Shown here: positions 12,401-24,400 of the stretch, piece by piece
Layout of the letters: every line of letters starts with the position of its first letter
Position numbering within the stretch: position 1 is the first letter of the stretch
Assembly (NCBI RefSeq): GCF_901000735.1
Contig: NC_081545.1
Location: forward strand, 19,864,100 to 19,928,099
Origin: Corylus avellana
Taxonomy: Eukaryota; Streptophyta; Magnoliopsida; Fagales; Betulaceae
DNA length: 64,000 bases
Reading direction: 5' to 3'
Notes under the pieces: generated by a model
What the model saw: only the letters and a program-made list of their open reading frames with translations
Database searches by the model: none
Told to the model about the DNA's origin: nothing
Translations under genes and position numbers: made by a program

Positions 12401-15400
12401 CACACAACAGTTAGAGCTTATTTACATTGGACTTTATCTTCTTATATGGGGTGAAGCTTCAAATGTCCGATTCATGCCTGAATGCCTTTGCTATATTTTC
12501 CATAATGTACGTTTCTTGTAAATTCATTCCAGTACACCCAATATGAAGTACTTCTTATTTTGAGATGGTGCTAGTTTCTTGATTTACTCTTATGCTAACA
12601 TATGGTTTCTTTAATACCATTAGTAAACTTCCTTTCAACTATATATCAAGATTTGTTTCCCACATCATTATCATTGTTAAGATTATCATGAGTTCTTAGA
12701 TTATTATTTATTTATTAAGAGACCCATCGTTGTTGTTTCCATTGCTTATCTCTATGCCAATGATTTTTTTTTAATACTTCATTTATCCTTCCTTTTCTCA
12801 AAAAGGGATATATAAAGTAGAAAATCATTATTGCATAGATTTATCCATTAAATTAGTAAGAGATTGACATCAAACATATTCTTTGATGCTAAATCTGTTG
12901 CAAGAGTGTTTTAGGTTCAACACCAAAACACCAAGAACATAGCTTTTGTGGTTGATTGAAGGTAGATAGTTTGGATACTATGAAAGTTAAGTAAAGATTA
13001 GGCTTTCAATTGTATTTTGGGACTGGAATCCTTGTTGGAGGCTAAAACACAGCATATAGAAAGTAATGAGAGAGATAAAAGAAGAAAGTATAAGAATTTA
13101 TTTCTTATTCACTGGGTCTGTGCAGCAATTAGAAAATGCATCACAGATCAAGCAATAGATGAAGGTTGGTAAGAAAAGGTTTCAAATCTAAATAAGAATT
13201 TCTAAGAAAAGGTTTCCAACTGAACAAGGGAAAACAAAGGTTATTTTGGAAGATTCAGAGTATGGCTTTTGTTTCAAAACAACAAATGCCAATCAATTGC
13301 AGGACTTTTGTGGGAGTTTATGGTCCGAATTCCGATAGGGATAGAAAGATCCTTTGGGATGAGTTAATGGAATTTGCCTTGGTGCATTGGGGGTGATTTC
13401 AACTTTACTAGATTCCCTAGCGAGACATCGAGTGAAGCTTGATTGTGCCAAGCTATGGTGGAGTTTTTTTATTTTATTTTTTAGCACGGCTTGATGGACC
13501 TTACCGTTGCTGGCGGATCTTTTACTTGGTCAAATAAGTGAGAAGTCCAGTTTTCTTGGCGTGTCTCAAATGAGGCTTCGTAGACTTTATTCGGATCATT
13601 TCCTGATCTTCCTTGAATGTGGTGACATTAGGGGTAGTAGGTAGTAGGCCCTTCACAAAATATATGGCTTAAGTTTGAGGGTTTTGTGGACAGAGTGAAA
13701 CGGTGGTGGGACTCTTATCTTTTTCAATGCTCTCCTAGCTTCATTTTAGTTGGCAACTTCAAAGCTTTGAAAGCTGATTTAAAGAGATGGAATGAGGAGG
13801 GTTTTGGCAATTTAGAAAGGAAGAAGCTGTTGTTAGAACTCCTTGATGGTTGATGGCACAATTTTTACCAACATTTCGGAGGTTAGTGAGCACATTGTCC
13901 AGTTTTATTTGGAGTTTTTTTTTACTGAACAGTACAGTTGGAGCCTTTGGTGGATGGTCTTTCTTTTGATTCTATTAATGAGGCTGTGGTCAGTTGGTTG
14001 GAGAGAGAGTTTGAGGAGTGGGAGGTGCAGAAAGCTATGAATGGTGACAAGGTGCCGGGCCCTGATGGTTACTCTATGGCTTTCTTCCAACCTAGTTGGA
14101 TTGTTTTGAAAGAGGACATCTTGAAGGTCGTTTTTGAGTTTCATGCTAGTGGCAAGTTTAAGAGAAGCCTTAACGCTACGTTCCTCACCCTCATTCTGAA
14201 GATCCCAGGGGTTGTTGACCCCAAGGATTTCTACTCGATCAATTTGGTGGGTAGCATTTATAAGATGATTGCTAAGATTCTAGTGAACATGCTTAAAATG
14301 GGGTTGGAGAGGATCATATCTAAGTCACAAAATGTTTTCATCCGAGTTAGGCAAATCTTAGATCCTATTCTTTTTGCCAACGAATGCCTTAATATCATAT
14401 TGAGATATGGAGTACTGGGGGTTATTTGTAAAACGGACTTAGAAAATGCTTATAGTCATGTTAATTGGGCTTTTCTTTTTTTCTTTTTGTTATACATGTT
14501 GAGAAAATGCGGGTTTGGGGGAAGTGGTGCTCTTGGATAACTCATTTATTTCCTCACGGTTTTGGGTTTAGGTGAATAGCTATTCTACAAACTTCTTTAG
14601 TAGTTCTGAAGGCTTGAGGCAAGAAGATCCGTTGTCTCCTTTGCTGCTTGTTCTAGTGATGGAGGCCTTGGGTAGAATGATTGTAGCTGCTGTGAGTGGA
14701 GGCTTGTTGTTTGGTTTCTCTGTGGGGACACAGGTTGACATCTCTCATCTTTTGTTTGCACACACTTTTATTTTTTGTGGGGTTGGATCATATCAACTAT
14801 GCAATATGCGGAGCTTGTTCTTGATATTTGAATCGGTGTTGGGTTTGAAGACGAATGTAGCAAAGTTGGAATTGGTCCTGGTGGGAAATGTTGATAATGT
14901 GGCTGGGTTGGCTTGGATTTTGGGTTGTGGAGTTTCGTCTTTGCCTTTGAAATATCTCAGTCTTCCTTTGGGAGCATTTATAAGGCCAAGCATATTTAGG
15001 ACAATATTATCGAGAAGATAGAGTGTCGGTTGGCTAGTTCGAAATGGTTGTAGTTGTCTAAGGGTGGTAGGATTACCCTTATGAAGAGCACCATATCCAA
15101 CTTACCTATGAACTTCATGTTCCTCTTTCCTCTCCCTACGAGTATTGCCAAATGTATTGAGAAACTTCAACGTAATTTCTTATGGGGTGGGATAGGCAAA
15201 GAGTTCAAATACCATCTAGTGAGTTGGCCAAAGTTGTGTACACCGATCTCAATGGGAGCGTTGGGTATTAGGAATCTTTCAAAGTTCAATCTTGCTCTCT
15301 TAGCTAAATGGCTTTGGCGATATGGGCTTGAGAGAGAGGCTTGGTGGAGAGTGATGGGGGACTCTAAATATAAAAATTCTTGGGGAAGGTGGTGTTCTAG

Positions 15401-18400
15401 TGAGCCAATTAGAGCATATGGGGTGGGTTCATGGAAGGATATTAGGAGGGGTTGGGAGAAGTTCTGTAATCACACCAAATTTGAAGTGGGTGATGGTTTC
15501 AAGGTTAGGTTTTGGCATGATTTATGGTGTGGGGATATGGACCTGAAGGCTACCTTTCTGGTCTTTTTTTATTTTTGTTAAGAGAGTGCAAAAGATAAAT
15601 TGTGAATGGTACAACCTATTTTTTCAAATTCGAAGTCAAATNNNNNNNNNNNNNNNNNNNNNNNNNNNNNNNNNNNNNNNNNNNNNNNNNNNNNNNNNNN
15701 NNNNNNNNNNNNNNNNNNNNNNNNNNNNNNNNNNNNNNNNNAAGCCATTCAGGATGGAGAAATTATGATGACCTAAACGAGTACTTCTGGTATGTTTCTT
15801 GAATTGTAAATTCTGCTTTATACTCCATTCAAATATTTAATGGCTCAAAAAATATCGTCCTTGTCTCTAGGTCTAACAGATGTTTAAGACTAGGCTGGCC
15901 AATGGACACCAAAGCAGACTTTTTTAGGCATTCAGATTTAAAAGCTGCAAAGGTACTTACTTAGTTAACAACTTGTGATTAAGTAATACTATTTTATTTG
16001 TCAATGTTCTAAAATTATTATTCTATTTTATGGGATCATTATTCAATAGTTTTTGAAAACCATGGAACTCATTATTGTTTTATGAGTTGGACGCCATCGT
16101 GTGAAGAATAACTTTAAACTTGCACACCCTCCCATACATATTTGTGTGTGTGTGTATATGGGTTAAGTTTAAGTTACACCATGTTTAACTTTTGGTTAAT
16201 GTTAAACCACCCAATATTTTTTCTTACTTAAGTATATCATCAAGCCTACCTTCGAATTATATGGTTTCCCCAAACCGTTTATGTCTATTAAATATTGTAA
16301 TGATAAGAGATTAAGAACCATCTCATATATATATATTGTCCAGAATATTAGTCCTATATGTTTTCAGAATATACTAACTGCATGAAATATATGGATTGGA
16401 TTGTAAATGAAATTTGATTGATACAAAATTCGGCATGTATGATAAACAAAATATTTGTCTAATGTGAAGAGGTTGAGGGTGCAACTTAAACCTATATATG
16501 TATTGCTGAACTTTTTTATTTTTTATTTTTGGCAGAGTGATTATCAAGCTGCTGCTCCTGGAAAGATGAAGCCTAAGACAAATTTTGTAGACGTCCGTAC
16601 ATTTTGGCATCTTTACAGAAGTTTTGATCGAATGTGGATATTTTTTATATTGGCTTTCCAGGTAGCCTTAATATTAGAAAATGAATTCTTACTTTTTGAC
16701 CTTTCTCTGAGGGGAATTTACTTCATCTACATAAATTCGGGTTTTCAGGCAATGGTAATTGTTGCCTGGAGTCCTTCTGGATCTCTTGCTGCATTATTTG
16801 ATGAAGACGTCTTCAGAAGTGTTTTGAGCATCTTCATTACTTCTGCTTTTCTTAATCTTCTGCAAGGTACTGGCATTATCTTAAGGTATTTGAGGTTTTT
16901 TCTCCATGTCACCATTGTTTTGGTGGGAATTTGTGTGCTTATTCACGAAATAAAAGACTGTTTTTATATTTGTTTGCATGTTAGAAACCGCTGTATTGGT
17001 TTTTAGTGCAGCAGTAAGAAGCAAGCATTCATATTCTGTTTTAGCGGCATTATGTGTGGTTGAATGGCTTTTGTGATGCTCCCTTATTTTATATATCATC
17101 TCTGCAGCTACCCTAGATATAATTCTTAGTTGGAAGGCCTGGAAGAGTTTGAAATTCAGCCAAATACTATGGTACCTTTTGAAGTTTGCAGCAGCAGCTG
17201 TGTGGGCTGTGGTTCTGCCCATTGGTTATTCTAGTTCTGTGCAGAACCCTATAGGATTGGTGAAATTCTTCAGTAGCTGGGCTAGGGATTGGAGGAACCT
17301 GTCATTTTATAATTATGTTGTTGCACTTTATTTGATGCCCAATTTACTTGCTGCTATAATGTTTTTACTTCCACCTTTACGGAGGCACATGGAGCTATCA
17401 AACTGGCGGATTATCACTCTTCTTATGTGGTGGGCTCAGGCAAGCATGTCTGACATTTGTTAATGTTAACTTATTTGTCTGGTTCTTGTTGTTCTCTCTC
17501 TCTCTCCCCTTTTTGTCTTTTTAATCTTTCTTTTCTATAAAATTTGACTGTTTTTCACCTGCTGTTGCCATCTTTCAGCCCAAACTTTATGTAGGAATAG
17601 GCATGCATGAGGACATTATCTCACTTCTAAAGTAAGGAAAAGGAAGCTTATTATTGGGCTTTGCTTTCTTTTCTGTTTTTCCTTTTTTTTTTTTCATTTT
17701 TTTTTTTTTTGGCCTCATTATTTTGGAGAAAGGGCTGGGGGCTGTGGGGGTTAGTTTAAAGTTATATGTTATGATTTGGAGGTGGCTTTTTTGTTATGAT
17801 TTGGAGGTGGCTTTTTTCAATTAACAAAGTTTTATGTTCCTTGCGTAGGTATACACTATTTTGGAGTATGCTGATAGTCAGTAAGCTAGCATTTAGCTAC
17901 TACGTGGAGGTGAATATTTCTTAAATACATATTGCTTTATTCCAGTGTCTTTAGGAATTCTATCTTGTTTTTAATCTAAGTTCATAGGCATTACATGCAC
18001 ACATATACATATATATGGATTCATCCTTGCACAACCCTTGTACACAAAATGTATACAAATGATACAACGGTGCTAAAGTAGTTTAAAATCTAAAAAGTTA
18101 AACAAGGTCTAGAAGACTCAAGGAGAAATACAAAACAAATACTACACGAGCACAGAGGTCTCACAATCCTCAAAGTGGCAACGGTATCTTTCTTTCCAAA
18201 TGTTCAACATTAAGAATGAAGGAATAGCTTTCTAGGTAGATGCTTTGGAATGTCCATGCCCTTGATTTTTCCAACATTGTAGCATCTCTAGGATGTTTCC
18301 AGGCATAGCTCACGAAGTTCTTAACACGTTGAGAACCATGTAACGAAGATCACTGGTGTACTCATAATGGATGAAAAGGTGATTCATGGTCTTTTCATTC

Positions 18401-21400
18401 TTTTGCATAGACAACTCCAATTGACTAGAGTGACACCATGGTTTCTAAGATTGTCAACTATATAGGAGAATCCTACTCAAAGCCGTCGTCCAAATAAAGA
18501 AAGTTATATGGGACGAATCCTTGACCATCCAAATACTTTCCAAGGAAAAGGGAAAGGCTTTCCTGCCTCTAGAATTTTATAATAGTTCTTTACTTCTGCC
18601 ATGACTACTAGCTAGAGACCACAACATTTTATCCTCCTCCTCGGATGAGTTCTCGAATAGTATAACAGATTGAGGAACGAGTCTAAAGGTTCCAGCTCCC
18701 AATCCTGAAGTTCCCTCCTGAAACTCAGATTACAATGGAAATAATTACCCGAGGAAACCAAGTAATCTAACAACATGACATCTTTGTCACAAGCTATTGG
18801 GTAAAGATGATAAAAAGGGGATGCTGATGGAGGTGGCAATTGGTAAGAGAATGACATGTATTCCGACAGTAAGTTGTTGATGTTCTCAGGGGCATCATTA
18901 TAAGAATAATTAAGAAATGCATTGGTATGATATTTGGTCATTGTTCTTCGCCGGTTGATGATCAGTTGCCTTGTTGTTTTGTGGATTTCAAATTGGATTT
19001 GTTGCTTTTATTAAAATGCATACTGCAAAGCCTCAAGAAGAGAATTTAAATACTAACATAAAGGTGTGGCTTTATATTCAATGTGGTGCCAATTTGGGCC
19101 TTCTCTAGTTTTTATGTAGTTGCCATGGATGTTTGTTTATATTGTTCGTTAAGTTATAACGGTTTGTGATAATTTTAAACCCCACTTTTCATGACCTTTA
19201 CCCTTATTCTACCCTGGAGAATATCAAGGACATACTTTTGTTGTAAGATGAAAATTTCATGTCTCAATCTTGCTACTTCCAAGGATACGGTCATACAAGA
19301 AAATAGAAAAATTTCTTGTAGTTGCTTTTATGTTTTAAACGTCCCAGGTCTTTTGTGAATTCAATAGTTAGCATTTGTTCCCTTGTTGCATTTCTTCATC
19401 ATCATTTCCTGTCAGCACTATATTATCAACATACACAATATGTGTAGTCAACTTCCTTTATGGAGAATGTTTGATAAATAAATAAAGTATGATCTGTTTG
19501 ACTCTCCTTGACTCTCCTTATACCAATTTTTATGCATAGCTCGGGAGAACCTCTCAAACCAAACTCTAGGAAATTGCTTCAGCCATATAAATCCCTTTTC
19601 AATCTACACACTATACCATTGGCCTATGGAAAATCAAGACCAAGTGGTACCTCTATGTATGCCTCTTCTTCAGTCTTCTTGGAAAACTACTCTACAAGAG
19701 GAGATTAGTTGGAGACAAAAGTCAAGGGCTCTTTGACTAAAAGACAGTCACAAATACACTAGGTTTTTTCATCAGGTAGCCAACTTGAACAGGAGGTTCA
19801 ATTCCACAAAGTCACTGCTTGTAAGCGGCTCAGTTTTTTCTAGCCAACCTATTATTAGGGATCATATTGTTCAGTTTTATGAGACTTTTTTTTTTTTTTT
19901 TTTTTTTTTTTCAGAACAGTACAGCTCGCGGCCTAGGCTGGATGGCCTTGCTTTTGACTCTTTATATGTGGAGGAGTCCTCTCGGTTAGAGCATCCGTTC
20001 AAAGAGTGAGGTTTAGAGATAGTGAAAGGTATGCATAAAGATAAGGCCTCAAGTTGTGATGGCTTTTCCACGGCTTTCTTTCAAGACTGCTGGGATGTGA
20101 TCAAGAATGATATCATGAGGGTATTCATTGACTTTCATGGTTGTAGTAAATTTGAAAAAAGCCTTAATGCCACATTTATTGCTCTAATCCTGAAGAACTA
20201 TGGGGTGATTGATCTTAATGTCTTCTGGCCTATTAGTCTTGTGAGCGGTGTTTATAAGATCATTGCTAAATTTCTTGCTAATAGACTGAGAAGGTTTGTG
20301 GAAAATGTTATTTCAAAGCCTCATAATGGTTTTGTTAAAGGTGGGCCAATTATGGATTTAGTTCTTGTTAAAACAGTTTATGGTACAATGTGAACACGTT
20401 CTCCGAGCTCGAACCTGAAAAAGGTAAACACAAAGAGAAAGCGCCCTGTGTTGAGTGTAATCTCCCTTCGATGCTCAAGTAAGGTCTCTGAGTATGTATA
20501 GGTAATCTCTAGAATAATTCAGCGTGTCGTTGATACCTGGGGTCCAGCCTATAAATAGGCTGATAAGTTCACCCAGATTAGAACTCTTCCTTCGATCTTA
20601 TCTCAACTTTGTGATGATCTTCTCCGAGTCTTGTAGTTTGGTTTGGACTCAGAGCAGTAGCTATGTTTAAACTCTAACACGATCCTTATGATATTGGATA
20701 ATCACAAAATGGAGTCCTTAACTCAATGAGACTCAATCACTGAGTATTAGAAGTTGGTTCATCCACTGTATCTGATTACAACAATAAGATAGTCCTCGGG
20801 AAACCAAGGGATTGGCAGCCTCGGGAAATATATCCCTAGGTGACCCCTTCTCGGGTGACCATGTCTTGGTGATATCTTTGAACCTTTCACGGATGACTTC
20901 CGTGGTCTTGGCCTTTATCAACTTCGGGTTATGTTAGCCAGGCCTTAAGCCATAGCTCTTTCACTGGACTGTGACCTTATAGCCCACTGGGCCGTAAGGG
21001 GAATGATATTTTCCCAGTAGTTACCCCCTCAATTCCGTTATTCGAGGTACTCGTGTGAGAGGAGTTTTATTGGAGGTCCCGGGTCAATATCTCTTTTGTA
21101 GGATTTTTGTAGTTCACTTAGATTCTCCCGGGTGACGGTGCTATTCCACGCTTATTTGCACATTCTCTGTGAATTCTGTGATTTTCTAACACCAAATCAT
21201 CGTGGCAACGTGCACCCTCTTTTCTTGGACCGTTTGCTCTTCCCCCTAATAATGCATTAATTCTTTTTGTCTTGTATTCATCAAGACATTGTCCTTTGTT
21301 CTTGCATGTCAACTCCTCAGTTGAGGACCGCCACAATTCCTAGCTTATTGGACACGCGTCTTGAATTCTATGGTTCCTGAGGCATTTCTTTTAAGGGCTA

Positions 21401-24400
21401 TTCAACGGACACATTCGGGGGCGATTCATCATTGCTCTCATTTATAGCAATCCCGTGCACCCACGAGCTCCCTTTATAAACCCTTTCTAGCCTTCTTAAA
21501 TTGCTGATTCTCAAACTTCTCTGCTTTCTTGATTTCTTGCTTCCCTAAATCTTCTTGCCTTTTTCCTTCGCATTGTCGACTCGGCCTTACCCTATTTCTT
21601 TCCTACGATATGGCTTCTACTTCTCGCTCTACTGCTTCAGTGAATAGTGCTAACGAGGCTGATCGTGGCTCCGGTGTGCTTATCCGTCGATCATCTCCCT
21701 CTAGTGATGAACCTCTCCAGCCTGAAGATGCTCCGTCCGACGGAAACCTTCAATACACCCTGGATTTCGCTATGAATCTTAGGTCATGGTTGACGCCGAA
21801 CAACTAAAGAGTTCTCCGGAACAACTACACCATTCCGGCGAACATCCAACTGCACTTTGCCGGTCCTGATGCCAATGTCATTCCTGGTCTTGACTCTTGG
21901 GATATTTGCGTTTATGAGGCGATGTTTCTCGTGGGGCTCCGTCTACCCTACCTGGCGGCGGTGAGGTCGTTGCTCTGCTCTTTTGGCTTGGCACCCTTTC
22001 AAATCATGCCAAACGGATGGCGGTTCTTCTTTGCTTCCTATTTCTTGTGGCCCAACATCTTCGAGGGTCGTCAGATGACGGTCCCGGAGTTCTTGCTATT
22101 TACCGTCCAATCCATTCCAAGGATGGTTTAATAAATTTCACGGCCAGAGGTAGAAGTCATTTTATCAGTTTGACTTCTACTTTCTCCAACTACAAACAGT
22201 GGAACGAGCAATTCTTTTTTGTCTCGGGTGAATGGAAGGCATCACCCTCGGAGATTATTCGCAAAGACTGAAGGGTTCCCCGAGTGTGGGACTCATGAAA
22301 AAGGAATGTAAGTAAATTGCAACCCCTTTGTTTTTGGAGGAATTGTTATTGTTCTTGTGTACACTATTAATTGCATCTTTTCTTGGGAAAACAAGGGAGA
22401 GTAGTCCCATTCTGCACCCTCACCAGTAGAAATGGGTAGACAGGATCCTGACATTTTCTCAAGTCAAGGAGAATGCGCAGTGAATGGACTTCACGGCCCT
22501 CGTGACCGACGAGGCTCTTCGCACCTACTTCAAGTATCCAATTCCCGAGGATAAGGTGTTGTTGAATAAGATAGGGCAGCCGAAAAAACCCTCTAAGGAT
22601 GGACCCCCTGGTGCTAGTATCACGGTAACCGTTTGCCCAAGCCTGACTTACCAATGGTGCCCTCTAATTCTGGGGGTCCGTCTGACGACGAGGGTGATGT
22701 AATGGAGGAGGGTGAAACCTCGAACTCCTATTCTCTGTAACCGTTTGCATTTTGTTAATAATAAAAACTTTGAAAATTTTTGTGACTTTGCTAGCAACTG
22801 TTTTGCCAATTGTTTTGTGTATGTTGTCTCACTGCTCATACTAACATACTAACAACCCCCTCCATTCAAACATCCAAGGCAAAGTTAACTTAACCTTGGT
22901 TATTTGAATTGTAAATATCGAATGGTGTTCGGGAGTTTTGCTGACAACCCCCTCCATTCAAACATCCGAGGCAAAGGCAACTTGGCCTCGATTGTTGAAT
23001 TGTAAACATCGAATGGTGTCTAGAAGTTTTGTTGACAACCCCCTCCATTCAAGCATCCAAGGCAAAGGCAACTTGGCCTTGGTTATTTGAATTGTAAATC
23101 TCGAATAGTGTTCGGGAGTTTTGTTGACAAACCCCTCCATTCAAGCTTCCGAGGCAAAGGTAACTTGGCCTCGGTTGTTGAATTGTAAATGTCGAATGGT
23201 GTCTAGGAGTTTTGTTGACAACCCCCTCCATCCAAGCATCCGAGGTTGGGATGTGGAATTATAAGCCATGATTGCTTTTATTGGGAAGTTCCATTCGACT
23301 GCTTCCGTCATCATTTGAGGAACTGGCGGTTGGAGTTGGAGAATCTCAATCGACTGCCTCTATTATCATTAAGGAGCCTTCGTGGAATTAATTGCTGGAC
23401 TCATTTTCGATGGATATTTGCATGCCCGTGCCTCGCTTTGATTTGACAACCAGTGACACTTGTTGTCTCCTAGTTTGTCTGAGTGTGTGGCTCATTATTG
23501 CCAATTCTTGTGTTTCCGAGGGAGCTTCCTCTAGAAATACTCTCCAACGTTCTGGTTTTGGAGTCATTCAATCCATTTGAGAATTTTTGCACAATGTCTG
23601 GCTCTCATTCTGCCTCTAGTTCTCCATCCAGCTCTGGTTCTCCATACCGCTCTGGTTCTCCATCTCGTTCTGATTCTGATGACGACTCTTGTAGCGTCAT
23701 TGGCTCTGACACCTCCTACGAGCTTCACCCCTGCCGTAGAGTTGATTCTTCCTCTGGAGCCTTCCGTTGTGCCCTCACTTGCGGGGGTATTCAACCAGTA
23801 CGACCTGGATCTTGACAGGGTGAGGTCCTTGTTGGAGTATCGGGAGTAGACCTTTGCGGTTGCCGTAAGAGCGAACCGCAAGCTGACCCTAGAGGTTGCT
23901 CTGAGGGATAAGCGCATTGCTGGGCTAGTGGACCAGCTAGATCGTGTGCGGGCGAAAAACTTGCGCTACATAGAGAACTTCAACCAAGTAACCAGCATGT
24001 ACACTGAGGCAGACAGAAGGCTGGAGAAGTATGGGTGGCTATGTGCCACGTGGAAGGCCCGGGCAATAGGGAAATATCATTGTAGTTTTATTTTTGTCAA
24101 ACTGTCTGAGAACAATTTTTTCTTGTAATGCTTTGCTATTCCCCACATTAATGAAAATTGTTATCCTTTCCTATGCTTTTCCTTGCTCCTCAGCATAATT
24201 AACTATCAGTAAATAACTCTTGCTTTAACTAATGTTCTGACTTTTCTAAGAGTGGAGTTGGAAAAGATCGAGGGTAAAGTCTTGCCCCTCTTTTAGGACT
24301 CGGTTTGTAAAAAACCGAGTGTCTATCTTCTTGGTCTACCCGAGGGTGAGTGTTTTTGAGAATGGACTTAGAGAAAACCGAGGGCAAAATTGGACCCCTT

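Noticed and set aside
18612..18941. A 109-codon minus frame as a new gene
   Set aside because: Its C-terminal half matches the linker region of plant L1 ORF2, so it is a LINE remnant.
23483..23917. Overlapping open frames on both strands in the Ser-rich segment
   Set aside because: Low-complexity TCT/GGT repeats open all frames; only the plus Ser-rich reading fits the extra ORF context.
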